Source: Sphingobacterium spiritivorum (GTDB taxonomy: Bacteria; Bacteroidota; Bacteroidia; Sphingobacteriales; Sphingobacteriaceae). Taken from it: a stretch of DNA of 64,000 nucleotides. The notes under the pieces are model-generated. The model did not search any database, was not told where the DNA came from, and was given only the letters and a program-made list of their open reading frames with translations. A program made the position numbers and the translations under genes. Location: NCBI RefSeq assembly GCF_016724845.1, contig NZ_CP068082.1:4278001-4342000 (forward strand), in the 5' to 3' direction. Below, piece after piece: positions 9,546-18,334 of the stretch (its first letter is position 1; every line of letters begins with the position of its first letter).

Positions 9546-10415
9546 ATGAGATCTATACGAACACTGCTTATTCTGATAACGGTATTCATGCAAGTGTATG
9601 TAAATGCACAGACGGAACCTGTATTAGTACCCGTGAATGACAGAAAGCAGGGATATATTGGTTATTATCTTGAAGACGGAACAGAAGTCGTTCCTCCGCA
9701 ATTTTGTACGGCAACCTATCTTATCGAAGACAAATACTATATTGTATCAAGAGCGGAGCACGATCATTATCCGGACGGACGGAGAAAGGAAGAACATATT
9801 CCCGGTACTGAAAAATATGGATTACTCAACAGCAAGGGCAAAGTTATCATTCCGTTGGATAACAATTACAGTTTTGTAACCGTTAACAATGGCGTCATTA
9901 CTGTTGGAAAGAATGATACATATGGGGTCGTGGACGAAGAGAATAAAATAACAGTGCCTTTACAATATGCGTCCTTAGATCCGATCGATGCGAATCTGAT
10001 TGTTGCTGAGTGGAATAACAAAGCAGGCATTATCGATATTCATAATAATGTGAAGGTTGCGTTTGAATTTGATAGAATTTATCCTTTCGAAAAGGGTAGT
10101 GACGGACGTCTGTTAGCTATGGTCGAAATAGCTCATAAAACTGCTGTAATCGACCCGATGGGGAAATATATTCTTCAACCTTCAGATATTTCTGTTTACT
10201 ATCTTACTCCGGTATCATTTGTTATAAAGGAAGGGGAGAAGTACGGACTAATGGATTATGATAAAAAAGTGCTTATACCTGCTATATATACCGATGCCTA
10301 CAAGACAGAGAATGAGCTGCAGTTTAAAAAAGATGATCACTACTATTACTTTAGCTTTGGCGGTAAATTGATTCGTAAAGAAAAGATCGAAGAATCTTAT
10401 AAATCTGTAGACTGA
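9546..10415 (+). CDS. exported WG-repeat protein
   Basis: WG-repeat-containing protein of 289 residues with a signal peptide (cleavage after VNA near residue 21). At least six repeats of about 40 residues are visible, each with an aromatic/Gly core and a following strand: YIGYYLEDGTEVVPPQF, KYGLLNSKGKVIIPL, TYGVVDEENKITVPLQY, KAGIIDIHNNVKVAFEF and KYGLMDYDKKVLIPAIY. WG repeats form beta-propeller-like or beta-rich binding modules of unclear role, common in Bacteroidota. A second, much larger WG protein lies at 15281. The stop codon overlaps the start of the next gene by one base (TGATG), which indicates translational coupling. Confidence 0.88.
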   Translation: MRSIRTLLILITVFMQVYVNAQTEPVLVPVNDRKQGYIGYYLEDGTEVVPPQFCTATYLIEDKYYIVSRAEHDHYPDGRRKEEHIPGTEKYGLLNSKGKVIIPLDNNYSFVTVNNGVITVGKNDTYGVVDEENKITVPLQYASLDPIDANLIVAEWNNKAGIIDIHNNVKVAFEFDRIYPFEKGSDGRLLAMVEIAHKTAVIDPMGKYILQPSDISVYYLTPVSFVIKEGEKYGLMDYDKKVLIPAIYTDAYKTENELQFKKDDHYYYFSFGGKLIRKEKIEESYKSVD

Positions 10416-10930
10416 TGAAGAATAGCCTGAAGTCATGGACTATTATTCTTTCTGTGATAGGAATATTGTATATACCTCTGACAGCTTTCTATCGATACAA
10501 TAATTTAGTTCCGGTGACCGGTACTGTTACAGAACTTATCAAGACCCGTACTCGCATTCCATATTATAAATTTCGGTTGGCAGAATACGACAATATGTTT
10601 TATAATCCGGGAAGAGGAACACTGACACTTTTTAAGGATGAGCTGGTAAAAAGTGACGATCCCGTTGAATTTTATATTCTGAAAGGAGATGCCGGGAAAT
10701 TAAATAAAGGGGAGGAAATTCTTTATATGGGATTTGAAAATAAAGATATAGGCGTTGATGTGTTTTACAGTATCACTAAGCCCGGTCTGCTGATTCAGTT
10801 CCTTACCCTAATTTTTTATTTAACGATCATGTGTCTGAATGCATGCTGCGCCTACCGCTATCGTGAAAAATGGTCTGAAAGGCTTATAGTTGTATATTTC
10901 TTGTTTTTTATATTGCTTATGGCATTGTAG
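10415..10930 (+). CDS. small membrane protein of unknown function
   Basis: A 171-residue protein with one hydrophobic segment at the N-terminus (IILSVIGILYIPLTAF), an extracytoplasmic domain of about 95 residues with beta-strand character, and two hydrophobic segments at the C-terminus (LLIQFLTLIFYLTIMCLNAC and LIVVYFLFFILLMAL). Its start overlaps the WG-repeat stop by one nucleotide. This is the last gene of the plus-strand operon, and it converges with the DUF2071 gene 25 bp later. The domain VPVTGTVTELIKTRTRIPYY resembles the short OB-like soluble domains found in small integral membrane proteins, but no family can be named. Confidence 0.78.
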   Translation: MKNSLKSWTIILSVIGILYIPLTAFYRYNNLVPVTGTVTELIKTRTRIPYYKFRLAEYDNMFYNPGRGTLTLFKDELVKSDDPVEFYILKGDAGKLNKGEEILYMGFENKDIGVDVFYSITKPGLLIQFLTLIFYLTIMCLNACCAYRYREKWSERLIVVYFLFFILLMAL

Positions 10931-10955
10931 TAATGCTAGTCTTTCCGGATTTAAA

Positions 10956-11678
10956 CTAAAGCTTCTCTGCTTTCCAGGAGACCACTTTTACCCCGGGAGA
11001 ATAGTGTACTTTAATCATTGTTGATGGGGAAAGTTTTATACCCCCGAAATTATAGTCAACCAACAGATTGTTCATATGAACATTGTGAATTTCCCATTCT
11101 TTGTGGTGGATATCATATCTCCATAATTGGGATTTTCTTTCCAGATAAAGACAGTACCGCTCTGTCAGCCACAGATCCAGTTGAGATTTTTCGGATACCT
11201 TATCGAGAATACTGAAGTCTGAATGCAGGTTGAAATTCTTTTTTATGTTATCGTTGGTATACTGATCTGTTTTGCGTGCTATTCCCGACTTTTCATACGG
11301 AAGTCCGGACAGTGTTCGGGCCACAAATGCAGAAAGTGCTTTTTCAGCTTCTATATGAATAAAGTATACCCCTTTTTTCTGGTCATTATCAATGTAGGTG
11401 CGGACATTTATTTCATAAAAATCGGATATAAACCCTACTGCAGGCAGATTGCGGGGGCGTATATTCTGCATCTTAAAAGCAACCAATGAGATGTAATATT
11501 TTCCATCAAAACTATCGATATGCAAATGAGCCGGAACCAACTTACGAAGATGGGTATAATCAATTTCAAAGTGCAAAAATAAAGCATCGTTCCATTCCTG
11601 ATAATATTGCCATTTCGAAGCAGGCATATTCCAGGGTCTGTGTCCTATATCCGTTAGTAACTGTTGAATGGCATTCAT
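10956..11678 (-). CDS. DUF2071 (YqjF-like) family protein
   Basis: A cytosolic protein of 240 residues that matches the DUF2071/YqjF family in length and motif order. It has an N-terminal WKYYQEWNDALFLHFEI-like stretch (here WQYYQEWNDALFLHFEI), LRKLVPAHLHIDSFDGKYYISLVAFKM, then FYEINVRTYI and KGVYFIHIEAEKALSAFVART. The family is structurally related to acetoacetate decarboxylase-like folds, but no reaction is established. It converges with the preceding operon and has no strand-matched close neighbour. No regulatory feature was recognised upstream. Confidence 0.85.
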   Translation of the reverse strand: MNAIQQLLTDIGHRPWNMPASKWQYYQEWNDALFLHFEIDYTHLRKLVPAHLHIDSFDGKYYISLVAFKMQNIRPRNLPAVGFISDFYEINVRTYIDNDQKKGVYFIHIEAEKALSAFVARTLSGLPYEKSGIARKTDQYTNDNIKKNFNLHSDFSILDKVSEKSQLDLWLTERYCLYLERKSQLWRYDIHHKEWEIHNVHMNNLLVDYNFGGIKLSPSTMIKVHYSPGVKVVSWKAEKL

Positions 11679-11767
11679 ATCTGTAATCAGGAGAATCTTA
11701 TTTAAGCTAATATCAGTAAAATTTTCATTTACATATATTGTGTTCTGAATTTATTCCATAGTTTGTT

Positions 11768-12287
11768 CTATTTCCTATTACTGATAATAAAACCAATTTT
11801 CTCTATTTCTTTTAGTTTTCTGATCTCAGTTTTTTCCTTTAAGAGATCAAGACAATTAAAGAGTACATCTAAGCTCTTGTTATAGCTATTCTGTTTCTTT
11901 GCCAGTATTTCTACTGCATTTCTTAGTTCTGCGATTTCTAATTGAACTTGAGTATTATCCGTAATGAACTGACGTATACGTATAAAGATCCGCATTAACT
12001 GTTCAGGACAGATGACTACATCGTCTCTCTTTGTTCTGTCAAGCAAAACGGAGAATAACTTAATCCTTTTTTATCAAGATTGGAGGTCACATTTTGTGAT
12101 CTCCAATCTTTTAACTCTGTATCAGATATTTCAAACTTAAAATCTTCGGGAAACCGGTCTGTATTTCTACGTTATAAAGTTGAGCTAAATCTCTATCCAG
12201 TATGATTCTCTGTCCTCTAATGAGGTATATCTTGTCAATAAGGACTTCGTCAGAAAGTACATTTTGTATATTTTCTTTTCTATTCAT
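11768..12287 (-). pseudogene. decayed ORF6N-domain gene
   Basis: Three minus-strand fragments in different frames together read as one ORF6N-domain DNA-binding protein. Fragment 1 (12287-12165) encodes the typical opening IYLIRGQRIILDRDLAQLYN followed by VE. Fragment 2 (12156-12031) encodes RFPEDFKFEISDTEL and later GLSYSPFCLTEQ. Fragment 3 (12046-11768) holds LMRIFIRIRQFITDN and ends in EKIGF. In intact members, NVE is followed by about 15 residues leading to RFPEDF, and TEQ by about 18 residues including AMLS; both stretches are missing or scrambled here. Two deletions with frameshifts are the simplest explanation. ORF6N/KilA-N proteins are typical of phage and mobile regions. A TTG-initiated 92-codon ORF covers fragment 3 and could be annotated as a gene, but its homology is only to the C-terminus of the family. 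Confidence 0.8.
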
Positions 12288-12392
12288 AGCCTTTATTTTG
12301 TTTGATTAAGACTGTTGCATGTTTAGTAAAGAAGGTTGCTTATATATGCTCACAATGATTACAACAGATGCTTATGAAATCATTAAACTCTG

Positions 12393-12650
12393 TTATTTCT
12401 TTTTATTCTTATCTTTTTCGAAAGGAGGGATGATGCTATCTTTCCAGTTGCTGGGGTACAGCAGATCCCGGATATCTACACGCAGGTATTCAGCGATATC
12501 ATTTAGGGTGTTTACAGTAGGCTGTTGCTTGTTGTTAACCCATCTCGAAACCGTTTCTTTCTTTACATTCAGATGCCTGACCAAGTCGTTATTAGTGGCT
12601 CCTTTCTGTTCAAGAACATCTTTTATTCGATTTACTTTAATTTCTTTCAT
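12393..12650 (-). CDS. XRE-family (Cro/C1-type HTH) transcriptional regulator
   Basis: A small regulator of 85 residues. The helix-turn-helix spans residues 6-62: IKDVLEQKGATNNDLVRHL is helices 1-2, NVKKETVSRWVNNKQQPTV is the recognition region, and LNDIAEYLRVDIRDLL closes the fold. A short basic tail (EKDKNKKK) follows. It has no dimerisation or sensor domain. A perfect 9-bp inverted repeat lies 8 bp upstream of its start codon (12658-12676), a likely operator for autoregulation. The gene lies between the ORF6N remnant and a gene-poor stretch, which suggests a mobile or phage origin. Confidence 0.9.
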   Translation of the reverse strand: MKEIKVNRIKDVLEQKGATNNDLVRHLNVKKETVSRWVNNKQQPTVNTLNDIAEYLRVDIRDLLYPSNWKDSIIPPFEKDKNKKK

Positions 12651-12655
12651 AATTA

Positions 12656-12688
12656 TTGTTGATTTTTAAAATCAACTTTGTATATTTG
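12656..12688 (+). promoter_or_regulatory. palindromic operator overlapping a rightward promoter
   Basis: The inverted repeat GTTGATTTT-T-AAAATCAAC (12658-12676) is perfect over 9 bp per arm. On the plus strand a TTG (12659-12661) and TATATTTG (12681-12688) are 19 bp apart, which matches the Bacteroidota promoter consensus. The palindrome therefore fills the space between the -33 and -7 elements and also abuts the XRE start codon. Repressor binding here would block rightward transcription and probably the regulator's own expression. Confidence 0.6.
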
Positions 12689-13271
12689 CTTATCATGTAG
12701 CGAAAATTAAAGACGATGTAAAGTTTTACTGTCAGTGGAGTATTAGTTTTTATTCTGTTGATACAATATATCTCGCTATATTAATCAAGAGATATTATGA
12801 AAACATATGTTATTCATACCACGAGCAGTATTTATGTATATCTTAAAGGAGATATAGCATTTCATCTGCAATCCATTGAAAAGAACTTATCCTGTCCGCC
12901 AGAATAGGATATTTACAATATTACAGACGAAAAACGAGCTTAAATTCGGATTATGAATCCGGATATTTCCATCTGATAAAAGAATGGAAATGTTAAAGCC
13001 ACTTTTTTCCATCTGTAGCCAACCTCTCTTCCATAAGAAAACACGCCTGCTTCAAATGGCTTAATCAACTGGTCTTACTTTAAATTTCGATCAATAAAGA
13101 TAGATTGTTTTTTCTGCCAAAGCAAGTAAGTTGTATCATATTTTTGATACTTTCTTATAAGGAGGGGTTTGGTTTTTTTAAGTTAATTGATTGTGAAATC
13201 TAATATCTTTTCAAGGAAAGGTGCTGTGTTTTTTCATAGAATAAGAAGAGTATTCATCTAAAGTCAATTAT
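12689..13271. other. gene-poor stretch downstream of the XRE operator
   Basis: About 580 bp without a convincing gene. The only small reading frame in a plausible place is 12797-12907 (+), a 36-codon ORF beginning MKTYVIHTTSSIYVYLKGDI, which would be transcribed from the promoter at 12681. It has no recognisable family. The rest is interrupted by stops in all frames and could be the remains of a deleted gene. Confidence 0.4.
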
Positions 13272-14405
13272 ATGAGACATTTAGCATATGGCGTAAATTA
13301 TACATTCTTGCTCTCCGATGAGGAAATTCGCCATCCTTTTACAGTATTGGATGATGTATTCGGAGACCATTCTTCCTGTTTCCGAATGCAGGAACGTTTA
13401 TGGGATCTGGTAACAGTGGCTATGCGTCCTAATTACTGGTTGCGTTATGATTCTCCTCTGGAAGTCTACAATTTGTATACATCCGTAGTACGGTTGATAG
13501 AGGCCGGGTGGCTGATATCCCAAATACGCCCTGAACAGGAGCAAAAGGCGACCTTATCAGACAAATTTATGGCAAGGGAAACTCACCTGAAGAGGCCTGT
13601 CATTAAACCTATAGAGCAACACACCGTCCTGAATGCTTACAAGGTATTGTTACAATCCTATAAAGAAGACAAGCTCTTTACGCTGCGAATCGATCTTTTT
13701 GAGTTTTTGTTTGAAGGATTGCATCCTACCTGCGTAGATTATTCCCCTTCTTTGAGCGAATATCTGGTCGACCGATATCATTTCCTGAGCAGGCTTATAG
13801 ATGCGTTGTATATGATTCATGATCAGGAAAAGAGAAGAGAAAGTTCAGAGGAGGATCTCCTTATTCTGGAGAAATATCAAAAAGATGACACCGCTGGAAT
13901 AAGACAGAAAGATATATATGGACATCAGCTGGGAGATATGTTTATCTATTCTAAAAAGGAAGATTTACGACAGGCATTATCGTCTTCATACGAGGTATTG
14001 TATCATAATGACTTCTGGAAATATCATCATAATCCGGCAAATGTGCTTCATTACTTTCATGACTTTGTATTTATCATGGATAGCACTTATGTTTTTTTAC
14101 AAGAAAGGATATCCAGAAATGTGGATCCGGATCAGGAATGGGATATTCCGGCTCATATTCTTCAGGAAATGGAGTCGCTGCCTTTAAAAGAAAACAAAAA
14201 GCCTTTGAGATATTTGAAAGAAATGTTTGATATCCGACCGCTGAACGAATGGAAACGCGACCTTGCAAACTGGCAGGATGCTGTACTCAGTAATAAAAAG
14301 ATTTCTTATGATCAAAAAAACACATACAAAGAAGTCAGGCAATTTTTAACGGGTCTGATTGAATTTATTGAACTTATGTCATACGAGCCTGAAGTCAAAA
14401 TATAA
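13272..14405 (+). CDS. protein of unknown function (377 aa)
   Basis: A soluble, mostly helical protein with no signal peptide or membrane segment. It is rich in aromatic and charged residues (RMQERLWDLVTVAMRPNYW, DRYHFLSRLIDALYMIHD). Repeated patterns of Leu/Ile/Phe spaced 3-4 residues apart suggest a helical bundle. No catalytic or nucleotide-binding motif was found and no family is recognised. It is followed by a terminator and then by a convergent lipoprotein gene. The unknown WG/Sel1 operon beginning at 15281 may be functionally linked, because such helical unknown proteins often occur beside WG-repeat genes in this phylum, but this is a weak inference. Confidence 0.8.
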   Translation: MRHLAYGVNYTFLLSDEEIRHPFTVLDDVFGDHSSCFRMQERLWDLVTVAMRPNYWLRYDSPLEVYNLYTSVVRLIEAGWLISQIRPEQEQKATLSDKFMARETHLKRPVIKPIEQHTVLNAYKVLLQSYKEDKLFTLRIDLFEFLFEGLHPTCVDYSPSLSEYLVDRYHFLSRLIDALYMIHDQEKRRESSEEDLLILEKYQKDDTAGIRQKDIYGHQLGDMFIYSKKEDLRQALSSSYEVLYHNDFWKYHHNPANVLHYFHDFVFIMDSTYVFLQERISRNVDPDQEWDIPAHILQEMESLPLKENKKPLRYLKEMFDIRPLNEWKRDLANWQDAVLSNKKISYDQKNTYKEVRQFLTGLIEFIELMSYEPEVKI

Positions 14406-14431
14406 GTATCCATGTACCTTTATACTACTTA

Positions 14432-14473
14432 AATACGGTCGGCTAATATTTCATAGGCCGACTGTATTTTTTA
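14432..14473. terminator. terminator between convergent genes
   Basis: A 12-bp stem (14432-14443 with 14457-14468, one G-T pair) with core GGTCGGC / GCCGACT is followed on the plus strand by a T-rich run. It ends the 377-aa gene and lies just past the stop of the convergent lipoprotein gene, so it may serve both. Confidence 0.75.
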
Positions 14474-14478
14474 AGATT

Positions 14479-15105
14479 TTATAAGGTTGTAAACGTAAGT
14501 TTTTCGACTATATATGCTTTACCGAAGTTCTCCGGATCATGTTTTACTCTCGCAGTAACCATGTGCCATTTTGGAACGGCATTCTGGTTTGCTTTCCATT
14601 GTGCTTCCAGATCCAGTTGTTCCTGCCATACTATATCCAGTTCTCTTGCTGCTTCAGTATTCAGTGGTTTCAGAATGAGCTTTTCTCCTTCAAAATAGTA
14701 TTTACCCTCTTTTTTGCGAATTTCAATATTAGGTCCTCCGGGTATAAAAGAGCGAATCAGAGGGATGGTAAAGGTCTCATTACCCTTGTATTTTTCCTTA
14801 TTCAGTACTTTCATAAATTCTAAGTAATAAGAGGAGCCGTCAGTAGGCGGTTCTTTGAGTCCTACCATTTTGGCTTTTATTTTATATGTATAACCCGGTT
14901 CGCGCTCTGTAAAATCGTATAATGGTATATCTATCGGCTCTTTTCCCGGCAATAACAAAAGCTGGTTATCTGTAGAAGCATACTTGTGGCTGACCTGCAA
15001 TTCTATTATCTGACCGTTCTTAAATTTCCATGGACTGTAGACTTCTTCTTTCTTGCAGGAAAGCAGTAATAAGACAGCGCTTAAGGCAAATAACAGGTTC
15101 TTCAT
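14479..15105 (-). CDS. lipoprotein of unknown function
   Basis: A lipoprotein of 208 residues with a classic lipobox: MKNLLFALSAVLLLLSC, Cys17 being the lipidation site, followed by KKEE. In Bacteroidota the charged residues right after the Cys are compatible with surface export, but the signal is not decisive. The mature part is basic and beta-rich with no known motif. It points away from the WG/Sel1 operon across a gap of about 175 bp and converges with the 377-aa gene. The function is unknown. Confidence 0.82.
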   Translation of the reverse strand: MKNLLFALSAVLLLLSCKKEEVYSPWKFKNGQIIELQVSHKYASTDNQLLLLPGKEPIDIPLYDFTEREPGYTYKIKAKMVGLKEPPTDGSSYYLEFMKVLNKEKYKGNETFTIPLIRSFIPGGPNIEIRKKEGKYYFEGEKLILKPLNTEAARELDIVWQEQLDLEAQWKANQNAVPKWHMVTARVKHDPENFGKAYIVEKLTFTTL

Positions 15106-15280
15106 GTTTTTTAGTATAAATTGATTTTGTGTGGATAACGGCCTGAGAGGAATAGATGCTACATTTAACTTAAAATATTGTTTAAGGTAGCTGATGGATA
15201 TAAAGAGGAGAAAAAATGGCGGAAATCAGGGATATCCTGTATTGCTGTTTTTATGTTATTTTACACTATTAATATCACAT

Positions 15281-17743
15281 ATGGCACATCGTATCTATAC
15301 GTACAATATTGATCTGAAAACCAGGCAGAACTATCCCCATTATCTGGGTGAGTGGAATTACGTGATTCCCGAATTACTGTTTCCGTTATTTTCTGCAAAT
15401 CCGCGAAGCAAGGGTACCCGACTTTATTTTGAGAGAGAGCCGGGGATAGTGGCGCTTCGTCAATTCTACCATCTCCTGGCTGAAACGTATCGGCTTCACA
15501 ATGAAAAAGCATACACGGAGCCGGTAAATACGATGTTCAGCTTTTTAGAGAACCTGCCATACGACACTTTTGTTATGGATGCGACTGATGTGTTCAATAT
15601 GAACGAGGAGAAGCATAGCAATCAGGCAAAAGATTGGGTAGGAGAGATTCTGGAAAAAAACGAGCTGTATAACAAGGCAATTGCTGAACAGGATCTGAGC
15701 TTCCTGAGTGATGTCCTGATGCAATCAGGTCATGCTTCATTCCTGGATATGCTTCAGTATGACTGGATCAATTATGGATTAGGATACTGGAATGAAGAGG
15801 CTTATAAAGAAAACGGAACTGAAGTTTTTGAGCAAGACCAACGTTACGGACTCAAAGACAATAAAGGGAATATTCTGGTAAATCCTGTTTATGATGATAT
15901 GTACAACTTTACAAATGAAGGTGTAGCTGTCGTGATGAAAGATGATTTGTACGGATATCTCAAAGATACCGGAGAACTCATTATTCCCTGTCAGTATGAC
16001 GATGCTTTTGATGCATTCCTGATCGAAGAAGAGCTGTTTGCAACTGTAGTGAAGCAAGGCAAGGCAGGACTTATCAGGTTAAAGACTGGTGAATCCTGTA
16101 TTCCAATAGCTTATACTGATCTGGAAGAATTATACCGGGGGCTCTTTAATGCAAATACGAATGGAGTCTACACACTGTTAAATTCAAGAAATGAACAAAT
16201 TATTCCCGGACAGAGCGATTTTCCTTATGAATTTCAATATCCCGATCTGGTGTTTAAAAAGGAAAAAGGTACAGCGCTTCGACATTATTACAGCTTATCC
16301 GGTGTTTACATGGGAGCCTTTCCGGAAGATGTATTGTGCAATATCTCAGCCGGTTATTATTGGGTAGAACCCAGCAAATATCAGAAGAAGATCAGTGTGC
16401 TGAATCCGGAGGGTGTCGTTTTTGAAGAGGAGATCGATCGGATTATTGTTTTGGATAATTACAGCACTATAGCTTATCTCAAGAACAAAGCCTGGTATAT
16501 TTACGATATCCGGCATCAGTTGATGCGGCTGAACGGCGAAGGAGTCGAAAGGGTAGGGATTGACGCTTTAAACAATTATATGCCGGATGTATTTATTGTG
16601 ACAGATAAGGGGGCTAACGGTCTTTACGATGCCTTACAAGACAAATGGCTGATACCGTTATCTGCTGAAAATACCAAGATCGAACATTGTCAACTCGAAT
16701 TCCTCCGCATTACACAAGGAGCACAGATGCGTTATTATGATTATAATACGACGACGATGAGTCCGCTGTACGATTATGTGTGCGAAGGGATAGATTATCA
16801 AACACAATTTCTATGTCTTTTTGCCGGAGATAAAATGTTGACTCTGGACAAGGAACGCCAGATCAGGGAAGTCCCCAATGAGCAGATGGGACATCTGCAT
16901 GAGAATAATCATGTGCTCAGAGGAAATGATCAGCGTTATTTTCTGGATTACTATCGAAACTGGACACAATGTACAGGTGATGGTTATGAATCTTATTTTG
17001 ATCAGGAAACTCTTTATACAAAAGGAAGACGCTTTGCGCGCTCGGGGGATATGGAAAATGCAATCAGACTTTACACATTGGGAGCTGAACGAGGGAGTGT
17101 CCGCATGATGTTTGAACTTGGCAGTATCTATACAATGGATGAACAATACCAAAATATTCCCTTAGGTGTCACGTATTATGAAAGGGCTGCTATGGAGGAT
17201 AGTGCAGCAGCATGGAATGATATCGGCTATCTATATCAGAATGGAATAGGCTACCCCAAAGATATAGAAAGGGCTATGGTTGCTTATCAAAAGGCAGCAG
17301 AGCTCGGAGACGGACTAGCGCTGGTCAATCTGGGAGATCTCTATTTTTATGGCCATGTAGAACAGGATTATGATATGGCATTGGAATATTACAAGAAAGC
17401 GGAGAAAAAGCGACATCCCAAAGTAGAGAATTTGGCAGAGATCTACTATCAAAAGAAAGACTATACAAACCTGTTGCGATATCTGAGAAAAGATTACGGA
17501 GATACATTTTCTGCCATATACTATGGTATACTTTATGATCATGGATATGGGGTGAAGCAAAACGCTAAAAAAGCAATTCAGTATTATGAGAAGGCCATGT
17601 CTCAGAGCCAGTATTTCTATGGTTTAGAAAGATTGTTATACTATTACAAAAAGGATCCGGCATTCATTGATTCTGAAAAATTTAAGCAATGGATTGCCTA
17701 TGCGCAAGAATACGATATGGAAGTAAGTGAAGAATATAAATAA
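15281..17743 (+). CDS. WG-repeat and Sel1-repeat fusion protein
   Basis: Large repeat protein of 820 residues from the ATG at 15281 (MAHRIYTYNIDLKTRQNYP). The frame is open to 15194, but that extension adds a hydrophobic stretch that does not fit an otherwise soluble protein. Part 1 (about residues 1-190) is a helical domain with ENLPYDTFVMDATDVFNMNEE. Part 2 (about 190-560) has WG repeats such as RYGLKDNKGNILVNPVYDD and LYGYLKDTGELIIPCQYDD. Part 3 (about 600-800) has Sel1-like TPR repeats such as AWNDIGYLYQNGIGYPKD, ALVNLGDLYFYGHVEQDY and AIYYGILYDHGYGVKQN. Both repeat types mediate protein interactions; a cytosolic scaffold or adaptor role is possible. It is the first gene of a three-gene operon (next genes 7 and 17 bp apart). 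Confidence 0.85.
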   Translation: MAHRIYTYNIDLKTRQNYPHYLGEWNYVIPELLFPLFSANPRSKGTRLYFEREPGIVALRQFYHLLAETYRLHNEKAYTEPVNTMFSFLENLPYDTFVMDATDVFNMNEEKHSNQAKDWVGEILEKNELYNKAIAEQDLSFLSDVLMQSGHASFLDMLQYDWINYGLGYWNEEAYKENGTEVFEQDQRYGLKDNKGNILVNPVYDDMYNFTNEGVAVVMKDDLYGYLKDTGELIIPCQYDDAFDAFLIEEELFATVVKQGKAGLIRLKTGESCIPIAYTDLEELYRGLFNANTNGVYTLLNSRNEQIIPGQSDFPYEFQYPDLVFKKEKGTALRHYYSLSGVYMGAFPEDVLCNISAGYYWVEPSKYQKKISVLNPEGVVFEEEIDRIIVLDNYSTIAYLKNKAWYIYDIRHQLMRLNGEGVERVGIDALNNYMPDVFIVTDKGANGLYDALQDKWLIPLSAENTKIEHCQLEFLRITQGAQMRYYDYNTTTMSPLYDYVCEGIDYQTQFLCLFAGDKMLTLDKERQIREVPNEQMGHLHENNHVLRGNDQRYFLDYYRNWTQCTGDGYESYFDQETLYTKGRRFARSGDMENAIRLYTLGAERGSVRMMFELGSIYTMDEQYQNIPLGVTYYERAAMEDSAAAWNDIGYLYQNGIGYPKDIERAMVAYQKAAELGDGLALVNLGDLYFYGHVEQDYDMALEYYKKAEKKRHPKVENLAEIYYQKKDYTNLLRYLRKDYGDTFSAIYYGILYDHGYGVKQNAKKAIQYYEKAMSQSQYFYGLERLLYYYKKDPAFIDSEKFKQWIAYAQEYDMEVSEEYK

Positions 17744-17750
17744 TTAAAAG

Positions 17751-18317
17751 ATGATCAGAAAAATAATAGGAATAGCAGCACTTATCATTAATATGTGTTC
17801 TGTCTACGCACAACAGCTAAATGTAAATATTATTCAGGAAAATAAGAAAGTAGCTCCAGAAGGAGACCGCTATACGCTCCGCAAATTACCTTTTACTTTT
17901 CAGGTAGAGGTATCTGGTACAGATGCTTTCCTGATTGGGGCAACGACAGATGATGATGTCTACAGATCTGCAATCGGTGAAGCTGATCTGGAAGTGGAAT
18001 GGTTTGAGAACTCAGGAATGGCGGAAGGACGCTTTAACGCAGAACAATCTCTTTTTATAAGTAACGATGCACCCAGCTACTGGTATTTTACAGCAGAAGA
18101 TGATCATCGTTTTGATCGTAATCCAAAAGGTACACCCGATCATTGGACAGCGAACAGAACTATTGCCAAAATAGATCTGCTGGCGCTGGATAAACAAGTA
18201 TCTTTGATAGATATACAGACACCGCTCTATCTTATTTTTTATACCGCTACTCATGATGAAGATTATAATGTAGTAGATAAGAAAATCTTATATAAAGCTG
18301 AGTTGGTCTGGGAATAA
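17751..18317 (+). CDS. exported protein of unknown function
   Basis: A 188-residue protein starting 7 bp after the WG/Sel1 gene. It has a signal peptide (MIRKIIGIAALIINMCSVYAQ). The mature part looks like a single beta-sandwich domain with many acidic residues (GATTDDDVYRSAIGEADLEVEWFE and then WYFTAEDDHRFDRNP in sequence). No catalytic motif is evident and no family is recognised. It is co-transcribed with the WG/Sel1 gene and the 415-residue gene. The combination of a predicted cytosolic repeat protein and an exported partner within one operon is unusual. Confidence 0.78.
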   Translation: MIRKIIGIAALIINMCSVYAQQLNVNIIQENKKVAPEGDRYTLRKLPFTFQVEVSGTDAFLIGATTDDDVYRSAIGEADLEVEWFENSGMAEGRFNAEQSLFISNDAPSYWYFTAEDDHRFDRNPKGTPDHWTANRTIAKIDLLALDKQVSLIDIQTPLYLIFYTATHDEDYNVVDKKILYKAELVWE

Positions 18318-18334
18318 TCAGGTAAGAGAAATAC

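Noticed and set aside
11768-12046. 92-codon TTG-initiated ORF as an independent gene
   Set aside because: Its sequence equals only the C-terminal part of ORF6N proteins and the preceding parts lie upstream in other frames, so it is treated as part of a pseudogene.
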